Positions 43,153 through 52,736 of a DNA stretch of 64,000 nt are shown here, one piece after another. Source of the DNA: Peribacillus simplex. GTDB lineage: Bacteria > Bacillota > Bacilli > Bacillales > DSM-1321. The translations under genes were made by a program, and so were the position numbers. The DNA is taken from contig NZ_CP126106.1 of NCBI RefSeq assembly GCF_030123325.1, forward strand, positions 4,678,001 through 4,742,000. The letters are read 5' to 3'. The notes under the pieces were generated by a model. The model ran no database searches and was not told the DNA's origin. It was given only the letters and a program-made list of their open reading frames with translations. Within the stretch, counting starts at the first letter, position 1; every line of letters starts with the position of its first letter.

Positions 43153-43559
43153 TTTATATAACCTCCGTTTTTTATTTATAAGGTAGTGCTTAGAACAGGA
43201 AACCGGAACGAAATGGTCAGGGAATAAAACCACGTCAAGTATTCCCTCCAACAAATTATGTCAGGGGAGTGGGCATTGCCACTTATTCAAAAGCCCATTT
43301 TTATTAAATCTTCATAAAACGGTTCAAGCGGAAACAGGATCATCACTTTATTAATGATGTGGCTTAGTACAAATGAAAAACTTCGAACAAAGCTGTAAGA
43401 ACCTGGAACTAAGTTGGCAAACCCAGGATAGGAGATTAGCTTATCAACTCGAAAAGGGCTCCGGTGCATGTTAGAAACACAGAACCTCAATATCCTTTTT
43501 ATAATGAATTACGATGCTACTCCAAACAATCAATTCATGAATTCAATCTCGCTTCGGAC
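43153..43559. other. Gap upstream of the precursor gene
   Basis: About 400 bp holding the precursor promoter on the minus strand (no clear -35/-10 pair; TTGACG occurs near 43235). A 67-codon minus-strand frame at 43287-43490 has no ribosome-binding site and no motif I know; it may be a relic. Confidence 0.4.
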
Positions 43560-43598
43560 AAAAATAAAGCCCTTGCATTAACTTATACAAGGACTTTA
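43560..43598 (-). terminator. Terminator of the amine oxidase gene
   Basis: AAAGCCCTTG (43566-43575) with CAAGGACTTT (43588-43597), one mismatch, T-rich on both sides. Confidence 0.75.
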
Positions 43599-43603
43599 TT
43601 TAC

Positions 43604-45919
43604 TCACTTTGAATTTTCTTTTGGTAAGTCTAATGTTGGAGTACGATCAAAGAAATTCCACGGTTTTAACATGGCGTGTACCCATTCTGTTGGCATCATT
43701 GGCCATTCTTCAGCTCGTGCTACATGAGTTGCACCTGTGGTCATCCATACCACATTATCTGTATTGTCAATGGAACCGTTGTCTGTCGAATATTGTCTTA
43801 ATCCTGTATCTGTTTTGCTGCGGTTCGGATATTTACCTTCCGGATATCGCTCATCCGGGTCATAATTTGTGACCCACAACTGCTTGTCCATAAAGTTAAC
43901 TCGCTTGAAAAGCCAATCATCATCACTAAATAAGGCTCCTTTGGCAATCGGGTGAGTGCCTCCTGCAAAAGGGATGATTTGATAGGAAACTGGATTTCCT
44001 ACCTTATTCTCTTTATTAAGATTACTGAACAGTCGAATAGTGGAAGAATCAAATTTTTGAATCGACTCTTGCTCCGTCTTTACTGTTTTTTCTTCTGTTA
44101 CCATAACACTTTTGCGTGGACCGCCCTCTTGATTTTTTTCTACCTTTGGATTAATTTCCATTAGGGAATTACTTTCGCCATCAACATCTAGGTCAAGCCT
44201 GAAATTGTAAATGTGCTGGTGTGTGGTCCCGACAATATTATTATCAAGCAAAGTACCATATTTTGTATCCTCTTTTGCAGTTTTGTCATGCATTGTTTTT
44301 GATTTAACACCTTTTACTGCTTCAATACCGGATGCTCCTACATCAATATTAATTACTCCATTTTGTGATAACTTCCAATCAAAGATATAATCATAGTTTC
44401 CTATTGTACTAACCCAGCGAACCACTAATTCGCGGCGTTCACGGCTTTGATTTTCTTCTTTAAATGTCGCAAGGTCGGCATGTTTATATTCTGGCCCCGC
44501 ATATTGTTCAAATACTGCAATGGCATTTTTAATAACGTAAGGATTGCCCGAGTTATCTGCAATTGTTGCATCCAGCAGCACGGCGTTTTCTGGTACGTCA
44601 GCTCCAAGTTCTAGCGGTGCAGTTAATGTGCCCATTCCATATTCACCAGCATCCAAATAGGATTTGAAGTACCAGCCAACGTCAGGATCTCCGTAAGGAA
44701 CTATCATCCCACCCAGCGATCCTTCATACATAATTTTTCTTTTTTTTCCATGGTCATCATAAGTAACGGTTGATAACACAGGTCCTACCCGGGTATCCAA
44801 TCGCAAGTGGAAATCCCAGTTTTGCCAGCTAATCGTATTTCCTTTTATTTCATAGTTCTTGCCTTCAGGCTCGGTAATATTAAGCGGTTTTGCATCGGAT
44901 TTCTTCTCATAATCTCTGCCATCATATGCGTTTAATTGCATCGGGATCGGAATGACACCTTCATCTTCTATTTTAATAACCGCTTTCTTTTCAAGATCTA
45001 CAACAGCAACCAAATTTTCAATTGGATGCGCCCAAAAATTCCCATCCCCTGTATCCAAATAAGATACTATTTTCAATAGACGCTTATCATGCTCCAATTT
45101 ATCTTCACCATCGAAATAACCTACTGTCAACGGGGTCGCAACGACCTTTTTAGGGTCATCTATCCCCCGTTTTTTTAGCGCTTTTGCAAAGTCTTCACTT
45201 GCTTCAATGGCTCCTTGAACAGTAGCAAAATCATCCAGAATAATCATGCCATGAACGCCGTCCATTTCATTCCATGAAACTAGTTTTTTTGATGATATAT
45301 TCACTTCACCCTCAATAACTTGTTTGCCATTCAATGCAATGAACTCTGCTTTTCTTGTAAATGCGTTGTCTTTTTTCTCTTTATCGTAGTCCCACTCCCA
45401 CACTTTCTTTTTATCGGGAAGCTTCAGTGTAATTTCTGTAAAACGAAGAGTATCTTTATATTTCCCTGCCTTTTTGATTACATTAACCACCGCTTTAATT
45501 TCTTTAGGAGTTAAAGGATCTAAAGGATGATAAGCTTGTTTTATTTTAGCTGTTTGCTTGATGTCAGGGAGAACTTCATTTACAAAATGATCAGTTACGT
45601 AGATTTTCTCATCTTTTTCTATCACGTTTGATTCAAGTGTAATCTCTTTTCCATTAATATACGCTTTATCGGAATCAGGTATTATTTTTATGACCGTATC
45701 ATCTTTTTCGATGGTGATTTTTTTTGTGAAAAAACTCCAAAAATCAGATTTAACAGTTGCACCAGTACCTTCTAAAGCTGTTTCTAGCTTAATTAATTCC
45801 ACTTCACCGCCATGAGCAGAAGCATTGTTATTATGAATTAGTGAATAAGGAGAGAATATGAAAGTTAGTGCAGTCATTACAATAATTGCTGCTTTGAAAG
45901 TTCTTTGCTTTATTTTCAT
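43604..45919 (-). CDS. Secreted copper amine oxidase (primary-amine/tyramine type)
   Basis: 771 residues. A signal peptide (AAIIVMTALTFIFSPYSLI) leads to a copper amine oxidase N1-type domain at about 50-130. The catalytic domain has the topaquinone precursor Tyr in STIGNYDYIFDW and copper-ligand histidines in GTTHQHIYNFRLD. It oxidises primary amines to aldehydes, ammonia and hydrogen peroxide outside the membrane. The aldehyde dehydrogenase gene upstream would take the aldehyde to an acid. A MITE is inserted 28 bp before the start codon. Confidence 0.93.
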   Translation of the reverse strand: MKIKQRTFKAAIIVMTALTFIFSPYSLIHNNNASAHGGEVELIKLETALEGTGATVKSDFWSFFTKKITIEKDDTVIKIIPDSDKAYINGKEITLESNVIEKDEKIYVTDHFVNEVLPDIKQTAKIKQAYHPLDPLTPKEIKAVVNVIKKAGKYKDTLRFTEITLKLPDKKKVWEWDYDKEKKDNAFTRKAEFIALNGKQVIEGEVNISSKKLVSWNEMDGVHGMIILDDFATVQGAIEASEDFAKALKKRGIDDPKKVVATPLTVGYFDGEDKLEHDKRLLKIVSYLDTGDGNFWAHPIENLVAVVDLEKKAVIKIEDEGVIPIPMQLNAYDGRDYEKKSDAKPLNITEPEGKNYEIKGNTISWQNWDFHLRLDTRVGPVLSTVTYDDHGKKRKIMYEGSLGGMIVPYGDPDVGWYFKSYLDAGEYGMGTLTAPLELGADVPENAVLLDATIADNSGNPYVIKNAIAVFEQYAGPEYKHADLATFKEENQSRERRELVVRWVSTIGNYDYIFDWKLSQNGVINIDVGASGIEAVKGVKSKTMHDKTAKEDTKYGTLLDNNIVGTTHQHIYNFRLDLDVDGESNSLMEINPKVEKNQEGGPRKSVMVTEEKTVKTEQESIQKFDSSTIRLFSNLNKENKVGNPVSYQIIPFAGGTHPIAKGALFSDDDWLFKRVNFMDKQLWVTNYDPDERYPEGKYPNRSKTDTGLRQYSTDNGSIDNTDNVVWMTTGATHVARAEEWPMMPTEWVHAMLKPWNFFDRTPTLDLPKENSK

Positions 45920-45946
45920 AGAATGTTTCCTTTCATTTTTTATTTT

Positions 45947-46165
45947 GGCTGTTTTCGCATACTTTGTTGCTATTTACCAAGTAACGCGGTGTGGTTGATT
46001 TCCCCTCCAGATGCTCGCTTTCCGCGGGGCGGGCGGTGAGCCTCCTCGGCGTAAACGCCTGTGGGGTCTCACCTGTCCCGCTGCTCCCGCAGGAGTCTCG
46101 CACTTGCGCTCCAATCAACCTTAAATCGTTTCGTTTTAAAAACAACAATCTTTACGAAAAGAGCC
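45947..46165 (-). mobile_element. MITE copy 5, between aldehyde dehydrogenase and amine oxidase genes
   Basis: 219 bp, GGCTGTTTTCGCATACTTTG to CTTTACGAAAAGAGCC. Perfect 8-bp target duplication TTTATTTT at 45939-45946 and 46166-46173. Confidence 0.94.
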
Positions 46166-46199
46166 TTTATTTTTAACTTTCATTAGCTAAATAATAGTC

Positions 46200-47663
46200 T
46201 TAGCCGCCGTACCAATTTAAGCCTTTTTCACCTAAATCAATCCATACACTCTTTGATTGTGTATACATATCCATGGCTTGGACCCCTAATTCTCTACCAA
46301 ATCCACTTTGTTTCATTCCTCCAAAAGGAGTTGTACTATCTAGCATACTGTACGTATTCACATAGACAGTTCCCGCTTGGATACCACGCGCCATACGATG
46401 AGCTCTTTTTAAGTCATTGGTCCATATCCCTGATGCTAAACCGTAAATAGTATCATTTGCTTGCCGTAGAGCATCCTCTTCATCTTTGAAGCGAATAACC
46501 GACACAACTGGTCCAAATATCTCTTCACGCGCAATTGTCATTTCGTTGGTGACATCTCCAAAGATGGTAGGTGTGAAATAATATCCATTTTTCTTGCCTC
46601 TTTGGCCGCCTGTCACTAATTCCGCACCTTCTTCAAGACCAACCGCTACATACTTTTCAATCGTCTTTAATTGTTGTGCGGAAACTTGTGGACCCATTTG
46701 CGTTGTCGCTTCAAGGGGATTTCCTACCCGTATTGATTGTACTTTACTAGCAAAAAGATCCATAAATTTATCATAAATATTTTCTTGGACAAATAAACGA
46801 GAACCAGAAGCACAAACTTGACCTTGTGCAAAGTAAATGCCAAACATCGCTCCATTAACTGCATCTTCAAGATTGGCATCGTCAAATACAATGTTAGGTG
46901 ATTTCCCTCCCAGTTCTAAAGAAACCGGTTTCAAGTTTTTTGTAGCTGCTTGCATGATTAAGCGACCCGTGTCCGTTGACCCCGTAAAAGCAATTTTATC
47001 GACGTCTGGATGAGAAGCTAAAGCAGATCCCACGGTTGAACCTGGACCGGGTACAATATTAATCACTCCATCAGGAATACCGACTTCTTGGAACAGTTTA
47101 GCCAGTTCTAAAATACTTGTTGATGTTTCTTTTGCTGGCTTAATAACAATTGTATTTCCAGCAGCTAAAGCAGGAGCTAATTTCCACATCGTCAGCATTA
47201 AAGGAAAGTTCCAAGGGACAATGGCACCAATTACACCTAATGGTTCTTTTAGTGTGTAGTTGAAACGATTGTGAGGCGATGCTAATGTATCACCTTGAAC
47301 CTTATTTGCAAGTCCTGCATAGAACTCCAGTACATCTATGGTAGAAGGAAGAGCTATATGCTTGGTTTCATTGATTGGTAAACCATTATCTTTTGATTCA
47401 ACTTCCGCTAAAAAGTCTGAATTCTCCCACATTTTCTGAGCTGCTTTATACAGAAGTCTACCTCGGTCACTAGGAGACATAGTCGCCCATGGTCCGGATT
47501 CGAACGCTTTTCGAGCTGCTTTAACTGCATGGTTTAAATCTTCCTCGCCCCCTTGCGAAACAAGGGCATGAACCTCTCCTGTGCCAGGATTAATCGATTC
47601 AAATGTTTCTCCTGAGAGTGAATCTGTCCATTTTCCATCGATAAATAGTTGATATTTTTTCAT
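46200..47663 (-). CDS. Aldehyde dehydrogenase (phenylacetaldehyde/betaine-aldehyde type)
   Basis: 487 residues from ATG 47663, with AGGTGG 6 nt upstream; a GTG 9 nt earlier is also in frame. Catalytic Cys in FAQGQVCASGSR, Glu in LELGGKSPNIV, and NAD-binding GSTDTGRLIM. With the amine oxidase it gives a two-step path from a primary amine, such as phenylethylamine or tyramine, to an acid. The LuxR gene is divergent upstream. A cre-like site lies in the promoter region. Confidence 0.94.
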   Translation of the reverse strand: MKKYQLFIDGKWTDSLSGETFESINPGTGEVHALVSQGGEEDLNHAVKAARKAFESGPWATMSPSDRGRLLYKAAQKMWENSDFLAEVESKDNGLPINETKHIALPSTIDVLEFYAGLANKVQGDTLASPHNRFNYTLKEPLGVIGAIVPWNFPLMLTMWKLAPALAAGNTIVIKPAKETSTSILELAKLFQEVGIPDGVINIVPGPGSTVGSALASHPDVDKIAFTGSTDTGRLIMQAATKNLKPVSLELGGKSPNIVFDDANLEDAVNGAMFGIYFAQGQVCASGSRLFVQENIYDKFMDLFASKVQSIRVGNPLEATTQMGPQVSAQQLKTIEKYVAVGLEEGAELVTGGQRGKKNGYYFTPTIFGDVTNEMTIAREEIFGPVVSVIRFKDEEDALRQANDTIYGLASGIWTNDLKRAHRMARGIQAGTVYVNTYSMLDSTTPFGGMKQSGFGRELGVQAMDMYTQSKSVWIDLGEKGLNWYGG

Positions 47664-47780
47664 TTTCTCCACCTCTTATTTATTTTTTTGATAAAACTTC
47701 GAAATGACTAACCAACAATTTTGAAAAACATAGATAGCTAGGTTTCCTTAAAAGCTCCTAACTTTGTTTACACGCAGCGT

Positions 47781-47794
47781 TGGAAGCGATTACA
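47781..47794. promoter_or_regulatory. Candidate cre site upstream of aldehyde dehydrogenase
   Basis: TGGAAGCGATTACA matches the cre consensus at 13 of 14 positions, 118-131 nt before the start codon. Confidence 0.45.
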
Positions 47795-47939
47795 TTTTCA
47801 TGATTTTTCAGCATGGATAATGAACTCTTAAGTGATGTAGGCTGAAATATGCTCATTTATAGTGCTTCTATTTCAGCACGAGTTAGCGTTTCAATTTCTG
47901 AATTTTACATGAAAGCATACCTCTTCCATTATTTTATTA

Positions 47940-48158
47940 GGCTGTTTTCGCATACTTTGTTGCTATTTACCAAGTAATGCGGTGTGGTTGATTTCCCCTC
48001 CAGATGCTCGCTTTCCGCGGGGCGGGCGGTGAGCCTTCTCGGCGTAAACGCCTGTGGGGTCTCACCTGTCCCGCTGCTCCCGCAGGAGTCTCGCACTTGC
48101 GCTCCAATCAACCTTAAATCGTTTCGTTTTAAAAACAACAATCTTTACGAAAAGAGCC
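47940..48158 (-). mobile_element. MITE copy 6
   Basis: 219 bp with both intact ends. Flanking octamers TTTTATTA (47932-47939) and TTTTTTTA (48159-48166) differ at one position. Confidence 0.9.
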
Positions 48159-48551
48159 TTTTTTTAAAGACATAGAGTAATTAACAACTCTAAAAACACA
48201 TAAACATACCCAAAAACCAAACTGCCGTTACAGAAATGTTATATAAATAAACATTACTCTCCTTCAAATAACCTTAAATCAATAAATCAAAATTGCACTA
48301 TGCATCCACTTATTCAGTTTTGATAAGGAGATGTTTACTTTTCTACCTCACACACTGCGGTTTCTTTCATCTCCTTAGGTTAATTTTAAAAAGCCTTTCT
48401 AATTTACTAACTATTACATGTAAGTATTTTATATTATCCAGAAAAATCAAAAAATTTACCATTACCCAAATGGGTCATTTTATATCAAAAAGTAATTCAT
48501 TTTATTTTAAAATGTTATATAATCAAAAAAAGTTAACCTGGAGGAATGCCT
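48159..48551. other. AT-rich leader of the LuxR gene
   Basis: About 390 bp, very AT-rich. It includes a small dyad ACCCAAATGGGT near 48466 about 85 nt before the start, a possible operator. No gene seen. Confidence 0.4.
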
Positions 48552-49337
48552 ATGAAGGAAATGTCTAACCGCAGCTACAAAAAAATTTTATCTTTTATGG
48601 ATGAAATCACCTTTTCTAATGAAAATTTCCGTGAAAAAGTACTACAGACCTTTGAAAATTTATTCGGTTACTGCCAATCTATTTTTTGGTTATGTGATGA
48701 TAATAATGACTTGTTCGAACCTATTACGTTAAATATAGATAAATATGTTATCGATGATTATCTTAATAACTTTTATCAATTAGATTTGCTAGTACCCAAA
48801 TATACTAAGCAAAAAGCAAGTAAACAGACTGTTATAAAAAACCTTGATTTACTTCCTCCTGAATTATATGAAAAAAGTGTATACTATAATGATTTCATGC
48901 TAAAATATGGATTTTATTATGATGTGGGTGTTTTTTTATATGATAAAAACAGTATTAAAGGTGTTCTGAACTTCGTTAGATCCAAAAAGGAGAAGCCCTT
49001 TAGTACATCCGATATTATGTGTCTAGAGGTTATTTCCAGGTTCTTATCGCAAAAAACAAGCGAGTTCCCCCATCCTTTTGTAAGCGCACCCAAAGAGAAC
49101 CTGATTAATCCCTTGAAAAATAAGATTCTGTCCAGTTCTCAAGATCTCAAGCAACCAGATTTAACAGTAAAAGAAGCAGAAATATTACAACTGGTTCTAA
49201 AAGGGCATACCAATATCACCATTGCCAGCGAACTATTTATTAGTGTTAATACAGTAAAAAGACATTTGCAAAATCTTTATAGAAAGTTTGATGTCTCAAA
49301 CCGAACAAGTTTATGCTATAAAATTGTTAAACCTTAA
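48552..49337 (+). CDS. LuxR-family transcriptional regulator
   Basis: 261 residues from ATG 48552, 7 nt after GGAGG; ATG 48546 is too close to it. The N-terminal 170 residues are a GAF-like sensory region without a recognised motif. The C-terminal LuxR helix-turn-helix is LTVKEAEILQLVLKGHTNITIASELFISVNTVKRHLQNLYRKF. It is divergent from the aldehyde dehydrogenase and is the likely regulator of amine catabolism. Confidence 0.9.
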   Translation: MKEMSNRSYKKILSFMDEITFSNENFREKVLQTFENLFGYCQSIFWLCDDNNDLFEPITLNIDKYVIDDYLNNFYQLDLLVPKYTKQKASKQTVIKNLDLLPPELYEKSVYYNDFMLKYGFYYDVGVFLYDKNSIKGVLNFVRSKKEKPFSTSDIMCLEVISRFLSQKTSEFPHPFVSAPKENLINPLKNKILSSSQDLKQPDLTVKEAEILQLVLKGHTNITIASELFISVNTVKRHLQNLYRKFDVSNRTSLCYKIVKP

Positions 49338-49350
49338 ACACAATCAAAAA

Positions 49351-49380
49351 AACCAGAAGGTCCCCAACACCCTTCTGGTT
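49351..49380 (+). terminator. Terminator of the LuxR gene
   Basis: AACCAGAAGG (49351-49360) with CCTTCTGGTT (49371-49380), then TTCATATT. Confidence 0.8.
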
Positions 49381-49415
49381 TTCATATTAATTTCCTTACA
49401 AGTAACTTTTTTCTT

Positions 49416-49633
49416 GGCTCTTTTCGTAAAGATTGTTCTTTTTAAAACGAAACGATTTAAGGTTGATTGGAACGGATTGCGAGACTCCTGCGGGAGCAGC
49501 GGGACAGGTGAGACCCCACAGGCGTTCATGCCGAGGAGGCTCATCGCCCGCCTCGCGGAAAGCGAGCATCTGGAGGGGAAATCAACCACACCGCATTACT
49601 TGGTGAATAGCAACAAAGTATGCGAAAACAGCC
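49416..49633 (+). mobile_element. MITE copy 7 (opposite orientation)
   Basis: 218 bp, GGCTCTTTTCGTAAAGATTG at the left and GTATGCGAAAACAGCC at the right. Perfect 8-bp target duplication TTTTTCTT at 49408-49415 and 49634-49641. Confidence 0.94.
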
Positions 49634-49833
49634 TTTTTCTTTGGCATTTAAAATGAAAAAATCCTTATTATAAAGATTGCCCCACCATTATTGATGGGAG
49701 AATCACTTATGTACTGCCGTATCCAATCAGGCGTTTCTCCATGCCTTTTCAAAATATAAGAAAGCTGTATAGAATCTTTAAAAGGAAGTTATCTATTGTG
49801 CTTAGTAAGAATTCCATACATCACTCTTTCCAA

Positions 49834-51129
49834 TTAGTTCTCCAGTTGTTCATAACGAGTCCAGTTCACCGATTTTTCCAGCACGATTGATATCAATACG
49901 CCCATTATAAGCCCATTCGTCAAAAAGGGCAGTAAAAGCGTGGGAACGTTCGAAAATGCACTAGGCAGGATATTCATCAAGCTCACGCCAATCAATACGG
50001 GTACGGCAAGCCTGAATATCGTGTCTGAAGTGAAATGCTGGCCCTTGACGCTGTTGAAAGCCGTACCGAACAGCTGAAGGTAAGCAACGAACAATACTGC
50101 ATTCCCGACTGTTATCGGCATGGTGGCCAGGAAAGAGATGAAAGGAGGAATGAGCCCAATTATGGTCAATAACATGCCTCCAAGCAAGAAGGGCCTCCGC
50201 TCATAGATTTGAGTGCTCTGCAAAAATCCGATGGATGAAGTAAAAGGTGTATACGGAACAAGGCCAAGCAACGGGGCGAAAATGGTAAAACCGCCAGTCA
50301 TGAATAAAGAATTCCGGTACTGCTTGTGTTCAGCTTCATCACCGATTAATTCCGATGCGGCTTGGATGGAAGCGAACGTGTTGCACAAATTCAGTAATCC
50401 TGCAAAAAAGGAAATCGCTATTATCCCGAATTCCAGGTTTGGAGCACCTAATGGGAAAAGTGAAAAAGCGGCACCCGTCGATCCCATTTCTCCCCCGGCC
50501 TCCGGAAATAGCAGCTCGTAAAAAATCCATCCCACCATGATTCCGATCAATATGGAGAAATTGCTTATGGTCCTTGGTCCTTTTATCTTTAATATACTTA
50601 CTAATAGTACAATCCCCACTGATAGGAAACTGACCGGGATATTAATTTCCCCATTCTCCGTAATCCCAAGCATCCCCTTGAAAAAGACAAAAATGAGCTG
50701 GAACGTCAGAAGGAATAAATAAACCGTCATGACCATGGGAGTGAAAATCTTCTGGACATAAGAAATCAGGTTGAAGGCAGCAATAATGAGGGTCACGATA
50801 CCAGCTGCAATGAGACCAGTAGCTATTCCCCCTCCAATCTCGGCATAACCGAGCCCTATGGATGGTGCTGATAACCCTAAATTCAACATCACTCCCCACA
50901 ATAGACCGGAGTGACCTTCCATAAGTGGATACTTATGCCCCTTCCACCCCTGAAACACGCAAGCGATCCCGGTGAAAATGAGCGAGCTTCTCATGGTCAT
51001 TTCCGTAATATCGGGAGGAAGATCAAAAGCTGCGCCAATCGATATGGGCACAACTACCGTATTTGCAAAAATAAAAAACAACCATTGAAAAGAAGAAAAT
51101 AGAGTCACAGAAGAACTCCAACTTTTCAT
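49834..51129 (-). CDS. NCS2-family nucleobase:cation symporter
   Basis: 431 residues from ATG 51129 (AAGGAG 9 nt upstream). About twelve to fourteen helices with NCS2 features: FIFANTVVVPISIGAAF, QGWKGHKYPLMEGHSGLLWG and AGLLNLCNTFASIQAASEL. Xanthine, uracil and related bases are typical substrates. It is the last gene before the three CodA-like deaminases and after their terminator, so it has its own promoter. Import of a deaminase substrate is likely. Confidence 0.9.
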   Translation of the reverse strand: MKSWSSSVTLFSSFQWLFFIFANTVVVPISIGAAFDLPPDITEMTMRSSLIFTGIACVFQGWKGHKYPLMEGHSGLLWGVMLNLGLSAPSIGLGYAEIGGGIATGLIAAGIVTLIIAAFNLISYVQKIFTPMVMTVYLFLLTFQLIFVFFKGMLGITENGEINIPVSFLSVGIVLLVSILKIKGPRTISNFSILIGIMVGWIFYELLFPEAGGEMGSTGAAFSLFPLGAPNLEFGIIAISFFAGLLNLCNTFASIQAASELIGDEAEHKQYRNSLFMTGGFTIFAPLLGLVPYTPFTSSIGFLQSTQIYERRPFLLGGMLLTIIGLIPPFISFLATMPITVGNAVLFVAYLQLFGTAFNSVKGQHFTSDTIFRLAVPVLIGVSLMNILPSAFSNVPTLLLPFLTNGLIMGVLISIVLEKSVNWTRYEQLEN

Positions 51130-51255
51130 AGATTCCATCTCCTTTGAACATGATACTTTTCAAGCTCATGGTGAATTTAAATTGCCCTTCCCTTGAAAAA
51201 GGCGATAAGAGAGCACCATGTAAATAAAACGCGGTCCCCGGACGGGGCATGCGAT

Positions 51256-51271
51256 ATGATAACGTTATCAT
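51256..51271. promoter_or_regulatory. Perfect 16-bp palindrome ATGATAACGTTATCAT, cre-like
   Basis: It lies 127-142 nt upstream of the NCS2 gene. It is cre-like (one mismatch to WTGNAANCGNWNNCAW) and fully symmetric, so it may bind CcpA or another LacI-family protein. Confidence 0.55.
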
Positions 51272-51410
51272 TAATAGTAACAAAGACTGCGGCTCCCTGC
51301 TAATTTGTTGGCTTGACTGAGGCAGCAAGGCAAATAGTAAAAAAAATCACTTCCACAGCATATAACATAAGTAAGTAAAAGTACATGGAAGCGGAACCCG
51401 TTCCATAACA

Positions 51411-51456
51411 AAACGAAAAAGGAAATCCGGAAGTATCCAGAAATCCTTTTTCGTTT
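51411..51456 (-). terminator. Terminator of the CodA-like operon
   Basis: AAACGAAAAAGGA with TCCTTTTTCGTTT, 13-bp stem around a 20-nt loop. Confidence 0.85.
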
Positions 51457-51460
51457 AGTC

Positions 51461-52708
51461 TTACCGTTCAATTGACTGCTTTTGTTTATACAGTGAACCG
51501 GAAACTAAGTTTCCTTTGTAAATGACTGCTTTACGTTCAGAACGCCTGGCAACTGCCTCTGCAGAACAACTTGCGTCAATTAACACCAAACTTGCGGCAT
51601 CTCCCGCTTTCGGCCATACCTGGTTACCCTTTTCGTCCAATGGGGTTTTTCCGCCGGTTATATACCCGAGTGTTCGGGAAAGTGAGACTTCATCGATCCA
51701 TTTGAAACGTTCTGCAAGCCTTCCTGCTCTCTCCAAGATGTCACCATTCCCAAGAGGGGACCATACATCAAAGATATTATCATTTCCTACTGATACTTCA
51801 ACCCCTCTTTCATGTAATAAATCAACAGGGGGCATCCGCCTGTTAATAGGGACGCTGGTGACGATGGAAATCCCCGCATCCCTAAGAATGTCAGCCAAAT
51901 CACAGGCTTCTTCCCTGGATACGTCCCCGATACCGAAAGCATGGCTTAATGCTACCCTGCCTTCCCAGCCCGCCTGCTTGGTCAGAGCTGCCAAACGTTT
52001 CATGGTGAACGTGCCCAGATGGCCTGGATCATGCAAATGCAAGTCCACATCAGCGTTCGCTTCCACTGCTAAATCCATCAATTGAACCAGCGATGCTTCA
52101 ATATTGTTATCGACTGTTGCTGGATCGACCGCCCCGACGATTCCTGCTCCGTTTCGCAATGCCTCCCTGACAAGCTCGACAGAACCGGACCGCAACAATC
52201 CGTGCTGCGCAAATGCGACTATTTCTGAACTGAGTCTATTAGAATAGCCAGCAAGCGCCTGTTGCACTTGCTCTAAGTTTTGCAATCCCACTTCAGGATA
52301 GATATCAACATGTGTCCGTATATGTGCAGAGCCGGAAGCTAAAAGGATTTCCAGTAAAGATTCTGCACGTTTACATGTGCTTGTCGCAATGGAAGGCAGT
52401 ACCCTTTTCTCATTTTCAAAGCGTTCAATGACGCTTGAAGAAGGAGTGCACGCTCTCCAAACATCCCCCATCAGTGTCTTATCAAGATGAACATGCTTTT
52501 CGATGAACGATGGTAACGCCAGCAAACCTTTTGCATCCTCCACCGGTAAATCATCATGTATGGCTTCCCCACCTTTGACAATCTTCGCGATCCTTCCATC
52601 CTCCATCAACAGATGAAATAGCCCGGTCATCGTTCCTGTAACTCTTTCATTCTCTTTCTTGTAACCACATTCCAAACGAACATTCTTTAACCAATAGATT
52701 GCATTCAT
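51461..52708 (-). CDS. CodA-like amidohydrolase/deaminase, paralogue 3
   Basis: 415 residues from ATG 52708 (AAGGG upstream). Metal motif EKHVHLDKTLMG; then DLHLHDPGHLG, SHAFGIGD and GNDNIFDVWSP. The C terminus DASCSAEAVARRSERKAVIY is shared by all three copies. The cytosine-deaminase-like branch hydrolyses exocyclic amines of N-heterocycles; substrate unknown. Third of three tandem genes. Confidence 0.88.
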   Translation of the reverse strand: MNAIYWLKNVRLECGYKKENERVTGTMTGLFHLLMEDGRIAKIVKGGEAIHDDLPVEDAKGLLALPSFIEKHVHLDKTLMGDVWRACTPSSSVIERFENEKRVLPSIATSTCKRAESLLEILLASGSAHIRTHVDIYPEVGLQNLEQVQQALAGYSNRLSSEIVAFAQHGLLRSGSVELVREALRNGAGIVGAVDPATVDNNIEASLVQLMDLAVEANADVDLHLHDPGHLGTFTMKRLAALTKQAGWEGRVALSHAFGIGDVSREEACDLADILRDAGISIVTSVPINRRMPPVDLLHERGVEVSVGNDNIFDVWSPLGNGDILERAGRLAERFKWIDEVSLSRTLGYITGGKTPLDEKGNQVWPKAGDAASLVLIDASCSAEAVARRSERKAVIYKGNLVSGSLYKQKQSIER

Positions 52709-52736
52709 GATCTTCATCCCTTCTTGAAATAGACCT

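Noticed and set aside
43287..43490. 67-codon frame upstream of the bacteriocin precursor
   Set aside because: No ribosome-binding site and no recognisable domain; left unassigned.
51140..51410. Purine/xanthine riboswitch upstream of the NCS2 permease
   Set aside because: No purine-aptamer core (TATA...CCTGATAATATGG-like) on the minus strand; only dyads and one weak stem are seen.
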